From CAZCWM01 sp964622625 (GTDB lineage Bacteria > Planctomycetota > Phycisphaerae > Phycisphaerales > Phycisphaeraceae), in assembly GCA_964622625.1 (NCBI GenBank), contig CAZUUQ010000072.1, positions 1 through 14,193 on the forward strand: a DNA stretch of 14,193 nucleotides. The letters are read 5' to 3'. Below are positions 12,796 through 14,193 of the stretch, one piece after another. Each line of letters opens with the position of its first letter. Position 1 is the first letter of the stretch. The translations under genes and the position numbers were made by a program. The notes under the pieces are model-generated. The model saw only the letters and a list, made by a program, of their open reading frames with translations. It did no database searches and was not told the DNA's origin.

Positions 12796-13719
12796 TCACA
12801 ACCCCACGCGCCCGCGAAACTCGGGGCGGCCCTGGGCGCCCATCGGCGCGGGACGGAAGCGCAGCAGCGCGCCGTTGTGCCCCTGCGGCACGGTCTTCAC
12901 GGCCGAGGTGATGTACATGTCCGTCAGGTCGCCGCCGCCGAAGGCCAGGCTCGTCGAGTTCATCGCGGGCACTTCAAAATCGCCGATGATGCTCGCCTGC
13001 CCGGGCACGGCGGGCATCCGCGGGTCAAAACACCGCACGCGCCCGCCGCGCGACCAGGCGCACCACAGCCGACCCCGCGTGTCCACGGTGATGCCGTCCA
13101 CGTGTCCGGGCTGCCGGGCCTTTTCCTGCTCCGACTGCTCGTAGAACAGGCGCTGGTTGCGCAGCGAGCCGTCCGACGCGTCGTAGTCGAACAGGTGGAT
13201 GCGCCCGGCATACGAATCGACGAAGAACAGGCCGCTGCCGTCAAGCGTGAACGCCAGCCCGTTGGACGCGTCGATCCCGCCGACCAGCGGCGTGGCCGTC
13301 AGATCGGGATCGATGCGGTAGAGCACGCCCGCGCCGGCCTTGCGCCCCGGATGTGTGCCCGAGAACACGCGGCCATGCGGGTCGGCGATCGCATCATTGA
13401 AGCGGATGTCCTCAACGCCCGGCACATGATCGCGCAGCACCCGCATCTGCCCGTCGCGGTACACGCCGATGGCCCCGTGCTTCATCAGCACCAGCAGCGA
13501 GCCGTCCGCCTGCACCAGCATCGCGCCCAGGCGCTGCCGGGAGTCGGGGTGTGTGTAGCAGCAGTCCGCCTCGCCCGTCGCCGGGTCGAACCAGAAGATG
13601 CGCGGCCGGTCGATATCGACCCAGTAGAGCCGGCCCTCGTCGGGGTGCCAGACGGGGCTTTCACCGAGGACAGGATGAAAATTGACCAGGACTTCCGCTT
13701 CCGCGTGATGGATGCTCAT
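12796..13719 (-). CDS. SMP-30/gluconolactonase/LRE family protein
   Basis: The 307-residue protein is a six-bladed beta-propeller of the regucalcin/gluconolactonase family and of the usual length. The metal-site residues are in place: Glu20 in LGESPVWHP, Asn153 in SNGLAFTLDG and Asp208 in HVDGITVDTRGRLW. Asn108 in RFNDAIADPHGRVFSG occupies the substrate-side position. These mirror human SMP-30 residues 18, 154, 204 and 103. Members hydrolyse sugar lactones to aldonic acids, or related lactones, with a divalent metal. No signal peptide is visible, so it is cytoplasmic. The ATG at 13719 has AAGGCGG upstream, with a longish spacing of about 7-10 bases. It is followed 132 bp later by the DUF4340 gene. 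The substrate is unknown; no sugar dehydrogenase that would make the lactone is adjacent. Confidence 0.92.
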   Translation of the reverse strand: MSIHHAEAEVLVNFHPVLGESPVWHPDEGRLYWVDIDRPRIFWFDPATGEADCCYTHPDSRQRLGAMLVQADGSLLVLMKHGAIGVYRDGQMRVLRDHVPGVEDIRFNDAIADPHGRVFSGTHPGRKAGAGVLYRIDPDLTATPLVGGIDASNGLAFTLDGSGLFFVDSYAGRIHLFDYDASDGSLRNQRLFYEQSEQEKARQPGHVDGITVDTRGRLWCAWSRGGRVRCFDPRMPAVPGQASIIGDFEVPAMNSTSLAFGGGDLTDMYITSAVKTVPQGHNGALLRFRPAPMGAQGRPEFRGRVGL

Positions 13720-13744
13720 GGCGTGTCCGCCTTGAAACCTGGGT

Positions 13745-13776
13745 CCGCGGGTCGGCCGCGGGTCGCTCGCGGTTCG
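13745..13776. repeat. Two exact and one imperfect 11-bp-period direct repeats upstream of the SMP-30 gene
   Basis: CCGCGGGTCG occurs at 13745-13754 and 13756-13765, followed by a decayed copy (TCGCGGTTCG) at 13767-13776. The 11-bp period places them on one face of the helix, within 60 bp of the gene start. This may be an operator or simply GC-rich duplication. Confidence 0.35.
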
Positions 13777-13883
13777 CCCACGGCCGTCAGCGATAGCTTA
13801 GCGTGGCCGCTGTACGGTGACGCGGCGACGTCCCCAGGGTGTCGGCGGTATCTACCCGCTGACGCGACACGGGCGGCCCACTA

Positions 13884-13905
13884 TGTTCACCAGTGCGTGT
13901 TCACC
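13884..13905. repeat. Direct repeat TGTTCACC, two copies 14 bp apart
   Basis: TGTTCACC occurs at 13884-13891 and 13898-13905 (GGTGAACA on the minus strand), in the gap upstream of the SMP-30 gene. It is possibly a regulator half-site pair. Confidence 0.3.
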
Positions 13906-13908
13906 GCA

Positions 13909-13928
13909 TGGACGTGGACTGGACGTGG
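13909..13928. repeat. Direct repeat TGGACGTGG, two copies 11 bp apart
   Basis: TGGACGTGG occurs at 13909-13917 and 13920-13928, separated by AC. It lies next to the TGTTCACC pair. Function is unknown. Confidence 0.3.
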
Positions 13929-13934
13929 CCGGCG

Positions 13935-13956
13935 GCATCATGCGCGGGCCTGATGC
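13935..13956 (-). terminator. Hairpin after the dockerin-like gene
   Basis: GCATCA and TGATGC pair perfectly around a 10-base GC-rich loop, starting 6 bases after the stop codon of the gene at the right edge. No U-tract follows. Confidence 0.35.
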
Positions 13957-13962
13957 GAACCG

Positions 13963-14193
13963 TCACGCCCCCAGCATCGCCAGCAGATCCACACCCAGCT
14001 CATCCACCCGCAGCAGATCGCGGGCCGACAGACGGGGCACATCCGCCGCCGCATACGCGGCAGCCGCGACCGCGCCACCGTCATCGGCAGCATCGCCGCC
14101 CGCCCCCGCGTCCACGTTCAACGAAACGCCCGACCCGGCGCCGCTGCCGCTGAGCAGGGCGAGGAAGGGGTTGATGTCCTCGGTGTTGATCAC
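13963..14193 (-). CDS. C-terminal end of a probably secreted protein with a dockerin-like repeat (partial)
   Basis: Only the last 76 codons are inside the window. The frame is open to the edge and its first codon is a GTG that need not be a start, so I treat it as an internal fragment. It opens VINTEDINPFLALLSG, which resembles the second half of a dockerin type I calcium loop and helix (D.N.DG.I.TEDINPFLALL), common at the C-termini of planctomycete extracellular proteins. A tail of about 60 residues follows, rich in Gly, Ala, Asp and Ser, ending LSARDLLRVDELGVDLLAMLGA. A dockerin normally sits at the very C-terminus, so this tail is unusual. The catalytic or structural part lies outside the window, and no function can be named. 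Confidence 0.6.
   Translation of the reverse strand: MINTEDINPFLALLSGSGAGSGVSLNVDAGAGGDAADDGGAVAAAAYAAADVPRLSARDLLRVDELGVDLLAMLGA

Noticed and set aside
12877..13953. 358-codon plus-strand frame
   Set aside because: It is antisense to the complete SMP-30 protein with all metal residues; no motif of its own.

Overview
The window is GC-rich DNA, densely coding, with ten genes on the minus strand and one on the plus strand. Three things suggest a planctomycete, perhaps of the Phycisphaerae. A cut-off C-terminal fragment at the right edge carries the dockerin-like string EDINPFLALL, which I associate with secreted planctomycete proteins. There is an orphan DUF4340 protein. The codon bias is strong enough to open long meaningless antisense frames. 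The assignment is an inference from memory, not a database result. I see no tRNA, rRNA, CRISPR array, insertion sequence or phage gene.

Bases 1-2698 (minus strand) hold a compact sugar-catabolism cassette: an FGGY-family carbohydrate kinase, a DeoC/LacD/DhnA-type class I aldolase and a D-tagatose/D-psicose 3-epimerase-like TIM-barrel protein cut by the left edge. The gaps are about 50 bp, so they are probably co-transcribed. A likely scheme is that the epimerase makes a ketose, the kinase phosphorylates it and the aldolase splits the ketose phosphate. Upstream lies priA (2839-5241), the replication-restart helicase.

Bases 5403-7574 (minus strand) hold a D-alanine-type class IV aminotransferase preceded, 18 bp away, by an HD-GYP protein with an altered metal site. 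Diverging from it on the plus strand is an HDOD-GGDEF diguanylate cyclase (7866-9350). Their shared 291-bp gap is the richest non-coding stretch. It has a well-spaced sigma-54 (-24/-12) promoter candidate, a perfect 7-bp inverted repeat upstream of it, and a potentially structured leader just before the cyclase start.

Bases 9525-13719 (minus strand) hold UDP-glucose 6-dehydrogenase (ugd), a membrane-anchored DUF4340 protein and an SMP-30/gluconolactonase-family protein. Ugd makes a precursor of acidic polysaccharides and converges on the diguanylate cyclase, so a link between c-di-GMP signalling and exopolysaccharide is possible but rests only on proximity. No gene-free stretch exceeds 300 bp. 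Most of the gaps contain GC-rich hairpins without a U-tract, candidate promoters or short repeats, each listed below.
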